19,865 bases of DNA, from contig JBBRAW010000058.1 of NCBI GenBank assembly GCA_038206385.1, positions 1 to 19,865 of the forward strand, read 5' to 3'. Below, one piece after another: positions 8,147 through 14,368 of the stretch; within the stretch, counting starts at the first letter, position 1; every line of letters starts with the position of its first letter. This stretch comes from JANXSD01 sp038206385 (GTDB lineage Bacteria; Bacteroidota; Bacteroidia; AKYH767-A; OLB10). The notes beneath the pieces are model-generated. The model worked only from the letters and a program-made list of their open reading frames with translations, ran no database searches and had not been told where the DNA came from. The translations under genes and the position numbers were made by a program.

Positions 8147-8160
8147 ATAATAATAAATTA

Positions 8161-8490
8161 ATGGGGCGTACTAAGAACGAAGAATTTACAGTAAGAGATA
8201 ATAAAATTGCTCAATATGCGAAAGCATTAGCTCATCCAGCCAGAGTTGCAATTCTCCAACTTTTGCTTAAACAATCATCATGTGTTTGTGGAGATATCGT
8301 TGATGAACTTCCGCTTTCTCAGTCTACAGTGTCGCAACATTTACGCGAATTAAAAGATGCTGGACTAATAAAAGGTGAGATTGAAGGCGCTAAAGTTTGT
8401 TACTGCATTAATGAAATTGAATTCGAAAAAGCAAAAGGTTATTTACTAAACTTGCTAAATATTCCTATTAATAAAAAGAACTGTTGTTAA
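8161..8490 (+). CDS. arsR: ArsR/SmtB-family arsenic-responsive repressor
   Basis: This 109-residue winged-helix repressor is expected to block the operon until As(III) or Sb(III) binds. The family motif ALAHPARVAIL is at residues 22-32, the metalloid-binding pair CVC at 41-43 (in SSCVCGDIV, like the CVC of classical ArsR), and the recognition helix in LSQSTVSQHLRELKDAGL (52-69). More cysteines occur in VCYC (near 80-83) and a terminal CysCys pair at the C-terminus, which could add ligands. A perfect palindromic operator lies just upstream and a second copy just downstream. It is the first gene of the ars operon. Confidence 0.93.
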   Translation: MGRTKNEEFTVRDNKIAQYAKALAHPARVAILQLLLKQSSCVCGDIVDELPLSQSTVSQHLRELKDAGLIKGEIEGAKVCYCINEIEFEKAKGYLLNLLNIPINKKNCC

Positions 8491-8508
8491 AAAAATTTGA
8501 TATTAATT

Positions 8509-8524
8509 ATCGTAATAGTACGAT
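8509..8524. promoter_or_regulatory. Probable ArsR operator O2, between arsR and arsM
   Basis: ATCGTAATAGTACGAT matches O1 at 15 of 16 positions; the single change breaks one pair of the palindrome. It lies 14 bases before the arsM ATG, the same spacing as O1 to arsR. This suggests an internal ArsR-controlled promoter. It also shows that the arsM frame should not be extended upstream through this site. Confidence 0.78.
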
Positions 8525-8538
8525 TGAATAAAAACAAA

Positions 8539-9378
8539 ATGGAAAATTCAGAATCAATAAAAAATTTAGTGAAAGAAAAATATGCTGCGATTGCAGAACA
8601 ATCAACTTCCGAAAATAAATCTTCTTGTTGTGGTGCGGGAGGATGCACTACAGAAGTGTATTCTATCATGAGTGAAGACTATTCAAATATTGAGGGATAT
8701 AATAAAGATGCTGACTTAGGATTAGGTTGTGGTTTACCTACTGAATATGCAAATTTAAAGTCAGGTGATACTGTATTTGATTTAGGTTCTGGAGCCGGAA
8801 ATGATTGTTTCATTGCTAGGTCAATTGTTGGAGATATTGGGAAAGTTGTCGGTATTGACATGACTGAAATCATGATTGAGAAAGCTCGAGAAAATGCGGA
8901 TAAATTAAATTTTCATAACGTCGAATTTCGTTTAGGGGAAATTGAAAAAATTCCATCAGGGCCTAATCGAGCGGATGTGATCATAAGTAATTGTGTACTC
9001 AACTTAGTCACTGATAAGGCGAAAGCTTTTGCTGAAATTTTCCGAGTATTAAAACCTGGGGGCCACTTCAGCATCTCTGACGTTGTATTGGTTGGAGAAT
9101 TACCATTCGCATTAAAAAACGCAAGTGAAATGTATGTTGGATGTGTTGCCGGAGCGATACAAAAAGACGAGTATTTGGAAATCATTAAAAATGCAGGATT
9201 TAAAAATATTAAAATTCAAAAAGAAAAAATAATTTTAATTCCCGATGATATTCTCCTAGCCTATTTATCTTCCACTGAAATTGAAAACATGAAAAAAAGC
9301 ATAGCAGGAATATTTAGCATTACTGTTTATGCGGATAAGGAAAGTTCGTGTTGTGATAAAGATGTTTGCTGTAAATGA
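8539..9378 (+). CDS. arsM: Arsenite S-adenosylmethionine methyltransferase
   Basis: ArsM methylates arsenite stepwise to mono-, di- and trimethylated species using SAM. The 279-residue protein has SAM motif I DLGSGAGND at 81-89 and the three catalytic cysteines at C64 (GLGCGLP), C152 (SNCVLNL) and C202 (YVGCVAGA), matching those needed in characterised ArsM. It also has a Cys-rich N-terminal loop (CCGAGGC, 30-36) and a Cys-rich tail (CCDKDVCC), both plausible extra As(III) sites. The frame is open for 14 more codons upstream, but that stretch overlaps operator O2, so the ATG at 8539 is preferred. Its stop overlaps the next start as ATGA, indicating translational coupling. Confidence 0.95.
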   Translation: MENSESIKNLVKEKYAAIAEQSTSENKSSCCGAGGCTTEVYSIMSEDYSNIEGYNKDADLGLGCGLPTEYANLKSGDTVFDLGSGAGNDCFIARSIVGDIGKVVGIDMTEIMIEKARENADKLNFHNVEFRLGEIEKIPSGPNRADVIISNCVLNLVTDKAKAFAEIFRVLKPGGHFSISDVVLVGELPFALKNASEMYVGCVAGAIQKDEYLEIIKNAGFKNIKIQKEKIILIPDDILLAYLSSTEIENMKKSIAGIFSITVYADKESSCCDKDVCCK

Positions 9379-10025
9379 AAAAATACGTATCGGAATTAAT
9401 CGGCACTTATGGATTGTTATTTTGTGGTACAGGCGCAATAATTATTGATGAAGTTTCTGGAGGCATGATAACACATTTAGGAATTGCTATCACATTTGGA
9501 TTGATTGTTATGACGATGATTTATGCTCTCGGTGAAATTTCAGGAGCACATCTAAATCCTGCTGTTACAATTGCGTTTGCATTTGCTAAAAAACTTGCAT
9601 GGAAAGAAGTTTTTCCTTATACAGTCTTTCAATTCATGGGTGCTATTCTTGCAACTTTTACTTTGCATTTCTTATTTCCAACAAATAAAAATTTAGGTGC
9701 TACCATTCCTTATGGTTCCGATCTCCAATCATTTATTCTCGAATTAATATTATCTTTTTTCTTGATGCTTGTTATCCTTAATGTTTCGACAGGAGCAAAA
9801 GAAAAAGGGATTACAGCAGGTATCGCTGTAGGTGCTGTTGTTGGTTTGGAAGCACTCTTTGCAGGGCCTATTTGTGGAGCGTCTATGAATCCCTTTCGTT
9901 CATTAGCACCAGCAATTATTTCTGGAAATCTTCAGTCAATTTGGATTTATCTAACTGCTCCGATACTAGGAGCAGTTATAGCCGTACTTATTTATAAATA
10001 TCTAACATCAAAATATACATCATGA
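9375..10025 (+). CDS. MIP/aquaporin-family channel, probable arsenite channel
   Basis: This 216-residue channel has the MIP six-helix pattern with two half-helix loops. The first signature is canonical, SGAHLNPAVT (NPA at 61-63). The second is SMNPFRS, so NPA becomes NPF at 172-174, with the conserved selectivity arginine kept at R175. Its position between arsM and arsC, overlapping both genes by four bases (ATGA), argues for a role like AqpS of Sinorhizobium meliloti, where the channel lets arsenite made by ArsC flow out. Substrate preference cannot be read from sequence; a glycerol or water facilitator is possible in principle, but the context makes that less likely. Confidence 0.9.
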   Translation: MKKYVSELIGTYGLLFCGTGAIIIDEVSGGMITHLGIAITFGLIVMTMIYALGEISGAHLNPAVTIAFAFAKKLAWKEVFPYTVFQFMGAILATFTLHFLFPTNKNLGATIPYGSDLQSFILELILSFFLMLVILNVSTGAKEKGITAGIAVGAVVGLEALFAGPICGASMNPFRSLAPAIISGNLQSIWIYLTAPILGAVIAVLIYKYLTSKYTS

Positions 10026-10456
10026 ACAAGCAAAATGTATTATTCGTTTGCATTCATAATTCTGCAAGAAGTCAGATGGCAGAAGCTTTTCTTAATAATA
10101 TTGATGGTAATAATTTTATTGCTGAAAGTGCCGGGTTAGAACCTGGCACTTTAAACCCAATAGTTGTTGAAGCAATGATGGAAGTGGAAATCGATATTGC
10201 ATCAAACCGAACTAAAGATGTTTTCGAATTCTTTAAATCTAGCAAATTATTTCAATTCGTAATTACCGTTTGTGATGAAGCAAGTGCTGAACGATGTCCT
10301 ATTTTCCCAGGTCCAGGACAAAAATTACACTGGTCATTTACTGATCCTTCTTCTTTATCAGGAACACATGAAGAGAAACTATCTTTCACGCGAATCATAC
10401 GCGACGAAATTAAAAATCGAATAGAAGAATTTGTATTAGCGAATCGTCAAAAATAA
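10022..10456 (+). CDS. arsC: Arsenate reductase, thioredoxin-coupled (low-MW phosphatase type)
   Basis: This 144-residue protein belongs to the LMW tyrosine phosphatase-like ArsC class. The phosphate-type loop CIHNSARS (C10 to R16) binds arsenate, C84 and C92 in TVCDEASAERC form the redox relay passed to thioredoxin, and D108 in WSFTDPSS is the general acid. This is the full set of residues seen in Staphylococcus plasmid pI258 ArsC, so it should be active. It is unrelated to the glutaredoxin-coupled R773 ArsC. It is the last gene of the operon, its start overlaps the aquaporin stop by four bases, and it ends 24 bases from the convergent RsmH-like gene. Confidence 0.95.
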   Translation: MNKQNVLFVCIHNSARSQMAEAFLNNIDGNNFIAESAGLEPGTLNPIVVEAMMEVEIDIASNRTKDVFEFFKSSKLFQFVITVCDEASAERCPIFPGPGQKLHWSFTDPSSLSGTHEEKLSFTRIIRDEIKNRIEEFVLANRQK

Positions 10457-10479
10457 AATTCGTTTTACTGTTTTATTTT
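10450..10479. terminator. Possible bidirectional terminator between arsC and the RsmH-like gene
   Basis: AAAATAAAA (10450-10458) pairs with TTTTATTTT (10471-10479) around a 12-base loop. The A/T-only stem overlaps the arsC stop codon and lies just past the stop of the convergent gene. The pairing is weak, but the location suits both transcripts. Confidence 0.4.
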
Positions 10480-10480
10480 G

Positions 10481-11533
10481 TTATGCTTTGATGGCCCAAC
10501 GCAGCTTTGCAGATTTTGCACGTGGATTAGCATTACATTCTTCGGCAGATGGACGAATTGGTGACATTGTAATTTCGCTATATACGCCTTCACGGAACAA
10601 ATGTTGAAATGATTTTTTAACACGACGATCTTCTCCTGAATGAAATGAAAGAATTGCAACACGTCCTCCTGAAGCAAGAGCTTCTGGAAGCTTTTCTAAA
10701 AACTTATTTAACGCTTCAAATTCATCGTTAACAGTAATGCGCAAAGCTTGAAAACAACGTTGACATGATTTCTTAATTGAATCTTTACGAATATCCTTTG
10801 GCAAAAACATTAAAGCTCCTTCAATGATTTCTTGTAATTGAGTTGTTGTTTCAATAACGATTCCGGCTGATCTAAAATTAGTAATTGCATTTGCAATATT
10901 TTGCGCATAAGGCTCGTCAGCATTTTCAGTAAAAAGCTCTTCCAATTTTTGTTTAGAAATAGTTTTTAAAAGTGCGGATGCAGGATATCCACTTTTGGGA
11001 TTAAGTCTTAAATCTAATGGACCTTCAATCTTAAATGAGAATCCTCTTTCAGGATTATCAATTTGCATCGATGAAACGCCTAAATCAGCTAACACAAAAT
11101 TCATAGGTCCTGCTTCAGCTACTATTTGATCAATAGCAGAAAAATTCATTTTTTTAATCGTTAAAACATCTGAGCCAAAGCCAAGAGTTGTTAATCGCTC
11201 TCTAGTTTTAGGTAACTCTAATGCATCAACGTCAATGGCAAATAAATGTCCGTTCGGAACTAAGCATTTCAGTATTTCTAAACTATGTCCGCCATATCCT
11301 AGTGTTGCGTCTAATCCAATTTGCCCAGGAGTAATTGATAGAAATTCTAATATTTCATTAACACAAATTGAACGATGCATTCCTGCTGGAGTTCGCCCTT
11401 GCTGAATAACTTTAGCAACATCTTCTACATAAGATTCAGCTTGAAGCTCTTTATATTTTTCCTTAAAAGATTTGGGATGAGTTCCTTTGTATCGTTCCCT
11501 ACGCACATGTTTTGGCTCCTGATCATCCATCAT
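10481..11533 (-). CDS. RsmH/MraW-like rRNA methyltransferase, divergent class with N-terminal extension
   Basis: The RsmH family methylates N4 of cytosine 1402 in 16S rRNA using SAM. Recognisable family blocks are DATLGYGGHS (75-84, SAM binding), DLGVSSMQIDNPERGFSF followed by GPLDLRLNP, FQALRITVNDEFEAL, ILSFHSGEDRRVKK (294-307) and NPRAKSAKLR near the C-terminus. It differs from the mraW of cell-division clusters in three ways: a ~50-residue charged N-terminal extension (RRERYKGTHPKSFKEKYKEL, then HRSICVNE instead of the usual HxPV), SGED instead of the usual SLED, and no division or peptidoglycan genes nearby. It may be a paralogue with another RNA target. It begins 22 bases after the VIT gene stop and is probably co-transcribed with it. 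Two adjacent ATGs are possible starts. Confidence 0.82.
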   Translation of the reverse strand: MMDDQEPKHVRRERYKGTHPKSFKEKYKELQAESYVEDVAKVIQQGRTPAGMHRSICVNEILEFLSITPGQIGLDATLGYGGHSLEILKCLVPNGHLFAIDVDALELPKTRERLTTLGFGSDVLTIKKMNFSAIDQIVAEAGPMNFVLADLGVSSMQIDNPERGFSFKIEGPLDLRLNPKSGYPASALLKTISKQKLEELFTENADEPYAQNIANAITNFRSAGIVIETTTQLQEIIEGALMFLPKDIRKDSIKKSCQRCFQALRITVNDEFEALNKFLEKLPEALASGGRVAILSFHSGEDRRVKKSFQHLFREGVYSEITMSPIRPSAEECNANPRAKSAKLRWAIKA

Positions 11534-11555
11534 GTAAAGCTATTAAAGTATCAAT

Positions 11556-12251
11556 CTATGTACTAATCAAACTTGCAATAAAATATGCTGCACCAGCAGC
11601 TAATGCACCAACCATCATCGTTCTTATTGCACCTTTTAATGGAGGTTGATCAGTAACTTTGCTTTTTAAATATCCAAAAATAAATAGTGCGAGTAATGTT
11701 ACAATTGCAGAAATTAAAAGTCCATCTTTAGGATGATCAGTAAAGAAATATGCACTTAATGGAATGAATCCACCTACCACATAAGATAAAGCAATGTTTG
11801 CGGCACTCTTCTTTGCACGATCCGCTTTTGGTTCTTCCAATCCTAATTCAAAACGCATCATAAATTGCACCCACTTATCATGATTGAGCGATAATTCATC
11901 TGCTACAACATCTTGCGTAACTTTTGTGATACCATAATCAGAAAGAATATCTCTGATCTCTTGTTTTTCTCTTTCAGGAACTCTAAGTACCTCATCATAT
12001 TCACGACGAAGTTCTGCGGCATAATGATCTTCTTCTGTTTTCCCTGCTAAATAACCACCTAATCCCATTGCAATAGAACCTGCAATTATCTCTGCTATTC
12101 CTGCTGTAATTACAATTTTATTTAATGCTACGGCTCCACTTAATCCAGCTGCCAAAGCGAAGGGAACCGTCAAGCCATCGGCCATTCCAATAACAATATC
12201 TTTTACTACTTCCGAACTTTGAAAATGTTCTTCATCGTGATTATCATGCAT
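11556..12251 (-). CDS. VIT1/CCC1-family iron/manganese transporter
   Basis: The 231-residue membrane protein begins with a short acidic and His-rich cytosolic stretch, then the family signature VVKDIVIGMADGLTVPFALAAGLSGA (in TM1) and a glycine-rich TM2 near 45-70. A glutamate-rich cytosolic helical pair follows (TEEDHYAAELRREYDEVLRVPEREKQE, roughly 72-98), which in plant VIT1 binds metal. Three more membrane segments make up the C-terminal half. Family members move Fe(II) or Mn(II) out of the cytosol by proton exchange. It has the best promoter match in the window and leads a two-gene unit with the RsmH-like gene. Confidence 0.9.
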   Translation of the reverse strand: MHDNHDEEHFQSSEVVKDIVIGMADGLTVPFALAAGLSGAVALNKIVITAGIAEIIAGSIAMGLGGYLAGKTEEDHYAAELRREYDEVLRVPEREKQEIRDILSDYGITKVTQDVVADELSLNHDKWVQFMMRFELGLEEPKADRAKKSAANIALSYVVGGFIPLSAYFFTDHPKDGLLISAIVTLLALFIFGYLKSKVTDQPPLKGAIRTMMVGALAAGAAYFIASLIST

Positions 12252-12296
12252 AATTTAATATTTATTTTCTAATTGCAATTGGAATAAATTGGTTTT

Positions 12297-12325
12297 CAAA
12301 GATAGAGAAGCTAAATTATCTTCAA
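12297..12325 (-). promoter_or_regulatory. Bacteroidetes-type promoter of the VIT gene
   Basis: On the minus strand, TTG (12325-12323) is followed after 18 bases by TATCTTTG (12304-12297), an exact TAnnTTTG. Both element and spacing fit the Bacteroidetes -33/-7 promoter. The implied leader is about 40 bases. Confidence 0.7.
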
Positions 12326-12365
12326 TTAATTTGACAGAATATTAATGCCATAAAACTATTCTAAA

Positions 12366-12399
12366 TAAGAAAGGCGAACTTTTCAGTTCGCCTTTCTTA
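12366..12399 (-). terminator. Rho-independent terminator of the SWIB/histone-like gene
   Basis: A perfect 14-bp stem (12366-12379 with 12386-12399, containing AAGGCGAAC and GTTCGCCTT) closes a six-base loop. On the minus strand it lies 17 bases after the histone-like gene stop and is followed by the U-rich TTTAG. It separates that gene from VIT. The strong stem could also work for plus-strand transcripts. Confidence 0.88.
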
Positions 12400-12416
12400 A
12401 AATCTTAATTAGAAAA

Positions 12417-12899
12417 TTAAGATAATTGCTTATTGATAAGGCTTGTCATTTCAAACATTGAAACTGTTTTCTTACCATTGAATACTTTTACAAGATTCGC
12501 ATCACCAATAATGTTGCGTCTTTCTTTAGGATCTTGAAGTTTGTTCTTCTTGATATATTCCCACACTTTTTTCACAACTTCAGTACGAGGAAGTGGTTTG
12601 CTACCTACAATCGGTGCAAGAATAGCACTGATATTCATAGGGCGCATGAAGGCCGCGTTGGGAGTACGCTTAACTTTTGCTTTAGCAGCTTTCTTAGGAG
12701 CAGCGGCTTTTTTAGGAGCAGCAGCTTTTTTAGCAGCAGCTTTCTTAGGAGCAGCAGCTTTCTTAGCAGCAGCTTTTTTAGGAGCAGCAGCTTTCTTAGC
12801 AGCTTTTTTTGGTGCAGCAGCTTTTTTAGGAGCAGCTTTCTTTGCAGCTTTTTTAGGAGCCGCAGCTTTTTTAGCAGGTTTTGCTTTTTTGGTTGCCAT
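12417..12899 (-). CDS. Histone H1-like Lys/Ala-rich tail fused to a SWIB/MDM2 domain
   Basis: The 160-residue protein has two parts. Residues 2-80 are a Lys/Ala/Pro repeat (units of KKAAAPKKAA and AAAKK) like eukaryotic H1 tails and chlamydial Hc2. Residues ~81-160 are a SWIB domain (RPMNISAILAPIVGSKPLPR, VKKVWEYIKKNKLQDP, IIGDANLVKVF, MFEMTSLINKQL). A nucleoid-binding role is likely through the basic tail; the SWIB domain, known from chromatin remodelling subunits, may contact protein or DNA. The frame is open for 29 codons more upstream, but MATKKAKPAKK is the natural start: the upstream part is unlike the family and falls in promoter-like sequence. It has its own strong terminator. Confidence 0.92.
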   Translation of the reverse strand: MATKKAKPAKKAAAPKKAAKKAAPKKAAAPKKAAKKAAAPKKAAAKKAAAPKKAAAKKAAAPKKAAAPKKAAKAKVKRTPNAAFMRPMNISAILAPIVGSKPLPRTEVVKKVWEYIKKNKLQDPKERRNIIGDANLVKVFNGKKTVSMFEMTSLINKQLS

Positions 12900-12943
12900 T
12901 TTATTTATCGTTAATGATTTTGAGTTGGGTAAATATACTCTCC

Positions 12944-13098
12944 CCCTCTGAGCATCACTATGGACACAGAGGGAATTTATTAACAATGCACTACTCGAAT
13001 TTTGTTAATTTCTTAGAGGGGCGCTAGAGGAGAAAAATATAAGATTTTTTACCCTCTATGCTACGAGGAGAAAAATATTGTTTTCAGAGGAGAAATGA
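12944..13098. repeat. Intergenic cluster of short inverted and direct repeats
   Basis: No gene is seen here. CCCTCTG (12944-12950) pairs with CAGAGGG (12967-12973); ATTAACAA (12979-12986) pairs with TTGTTAAT (13002-13009); TAGAGGG (13014-13020) pairs with CCCTCTA (13052-13058). The purine-rich 14-mer GAGGAGAAAAATAT occurs at 13027 and 13065, with a partial third copy at 13087. It lies upstream of the SWIB gene and just after the flavin-reductase stop, so it may hold promoter and terminator signals, but none is clear. Confidence 0.6.
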
Positions 13099-13995
13099 TT
13101 ATTTTTTTTGATGTGCTACTAATAACATCCATGCCTCTGCAATATTGTTATCACTGAGTAATTTATGTGCTGCAAGGTGCACTGCATTTGTTAAATTCTC
13201 TGGATCTCCTGCTAAAACGGAAAAAAAATTCTTCACGTCGGAACGATTCTCATAAAGCAACTGTTGTTCTTCATCAGGTAACTTTTCAGTATTACCGAGC
13301 ATTCCCAAATCATTTCCTGTTAATATTTTACTATTGCGTACTGATTCTGGTAAAGCATCAACACCCATCCCTAAAGTTTTTAAAGGCTTAGGAACTTCAA
13401 AAAGACCTTTTGATGCGCGTGTATACCAATCTCCACCTAATCGTGCAACCTGATCAATTTTATGCGGGTCTATAATCCCCTTTTCATTTAAGATGTCATG
13501 ATTCACATGCATCATAACGATTTCACATATTACTAAATTAGCAGCACCACCTTTTACACCAGTTTGAATTATTTGCTTCACTTTGCATTCTATATGAACA
13601 GGCGATTCTTTTACCCTTGGTGGCTTCACAAGCTCTGATGGAATTGGTGTAAATCCCGCCTTCACGAACTCATCAACACCTTTTGGATATTCTGTACTTG
13701 CTAACGACATTTGCTGAACCATAGCGTAATTAACAACGTTTATCACCACTTCATCCACTTCCCTTACATTTTCTAAAGTGTTTTTTAGTCCGCCATCCTT
13801 CCCTCGTAGCGATGGACTGAAAATTATTAATGGTGGATTCGACCCAAATGCATTGTAAAAACTGAACGGACTTAAATTTATTCCGCCATCACGATTACAG
13901 GAACTCACAAAAGCAATAGGTCTTGGAGCAATCGCACTAGTCATATACGCGTGAAATTCAGCTGGTTTAATGTTGCCTGGGATAATTTGGAGCAT
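13099..13995 (-). CDS. Flavin reductase-like (DIM6/NTAB) FMN-binding protein
   Basis: Residues ~1-200 form a flavin reductase-like split barrel. Seen are YMTSAIAPRPIAFVSS (17-32) and INLSPFSFYNAFGSNPPLII (39-58), both involved in FMN binding in the family, then the acidic GGDWYTRA region near residue 190. Such proteins use FMN to reduce flavins or other small substrates, or act as flavoprotein oxidoreductases of unknown substrate. The C-terminal ~90 residues are a helical extension (about 208-298) that I cannot assign; similar ~290-residue proteins are common in Bacteroidetes. It is transcribed alone, with the tRNA-Leu gene divergent upstream. Confidence 0.85.
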   Translation of the reverse strand: MLQIIPGNIKPAEFHAYMTSAIAPRPIAFVSSCNRDGGINLSPFSFYNAFGSNPPLIIFSPSLRGKDGGLKNTLENVREVDEVVINVVNYAMVQQMSLASTEYPKGVDEFVKAGFTPIPSELVKPPRVKESPVHIECKVKQIIQTGVKGGAANLVICEIVMMHVNHDILNEKGIIDPHKIDQVARLGGDWYTRASKGLFEVPKPLKTLGMGVDALPESVRNSKILTGNDLGMLGNTEKLPDEEQQLLYENRSDVKNFFSVLAGDPENLTNAVHLAAHKLLSDNNIAEAWMLLVAHQKK

Positions 13996-14074
13996 GGTTG
14001 CAATTTGATTTGAAGATTAACACTGCAAAATTGAGAATTTAGTGATTGGTAGATCGTACTTCTGGAAATTTTCT

Positions 14075-14082
14075 TATTTTTG
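14075..14082 (+). promoter_or_regulatory. -7 box upstream of tRNA-Leu
   Basis: TATTTTTG is an exact TAnnTTTG match 37 bases before the mature tRNA. A TTG at 14046-14048 is 26 bases upstream, longer than the usual spacing, so the -33 element is uncertain. Confidence 0.55.
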
Positions 14083-14119
14083 CAGCCTCAAGTTTGGATT
14101 TGTTCTTTATGAGAGGTTT

Positions 14120-14201
14120 GCGCATGTGTCGTAATTGGTAGCCGAGCCAGACTTAGGATCTGGTGCTGCGAGGCGTGGGGGTTCGAGTCCCTTCATGCGC
14201 A
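14120..14201 (+). tRNA. tRNA-Leu, anticodon UAG
   Basis: The acceptor arms GCGCATG (14120-14126) and CATGCGC (14194-14200) pair perfectly. The anticodon stem CCAGA/TCTGG encloses CTTAGGA with anticodon TAG at 14154-14156, which reads CUA and other CUN leucine codons. A 13-base variable arm (14164-14176), typical of class II tRNAs such as Leu, precedes the T arm with loop TTCGAGT. The discriminator is A (14201) and CCA is not encoded. The tRNA stands alone, with a hairpin directly downstream. Confidence 0.96.
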
Positions 14202-14208
14202 CAACAAC

Positions 14209-14238
14209 GAAAATCCGAGAATTTTTTCTCGGATTTTC
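14209..14238 (+). terminator. Hairpin terminator after tRNA-Leu
   Basis: A perfect 12-bp stem, GAAAATCCGAGA with TCTCGGATTTTC, closes a six-base loop of mainly T eight bases after the tRNA. The poly-U part is inside the stem, so termination is likely but not certain. A second, weaker hairpin with arms AAAGCAGG and CCTGCTTT follows at 14266-14299, before tig. Confidence 0.65.
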
Positions 14239-14368
14239 ATCAAGTTTTAAATGAAAAATAAATAAAAAGCAGGTTGAGCTCTCTGGCAAGGCCTGCTTTC
14301 TCTACAAATTGACAGTTCTGTAAATTAAAACCATTTTTACCCATTCTAGTGTAATACATTCTCAATTC

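Noticed and set aside
7898..8160. Decayed transposase gene in the palindromic element
   Set aside because: Frames on both strands are interrupted and show no transposase motif; symmetry, not coding, is the dominant signal.
8497..8538. N-terminal extension of ArsM
   Set aside because: The stretch encodes a hydrophobic run unlike ArsM and contains the ArsR operator; the ATG at 8539 gives the family N-terminus.
8131..10456. A new defence or metabolic system in the ars region
   Set aside because: All four genes fall into known arsenic families; novelty lies in the combination and details only.
12534..12951. Phe/Ser-rich and Ala/Phe-rich open frames on the plus strand
   Set aside because: They are antisense shadows of the Lys/Ala repeat of the SWIB gene; low complexity keeps the other frames open.
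12900..12986. N-terminal extension of the SWIB protein
   Set aside because: The extra 29 residues have no family resemblance and overlap the repeat-rich promoter region; MATKKAKPAKK is the natural beginning.
14107..14289. 60-residue protein on the minus strand
   Set aside because: It lies exactly over tRNA-Leu and its terminator and has the well-known peptide produced by translating tRNA-Leu in reverse.
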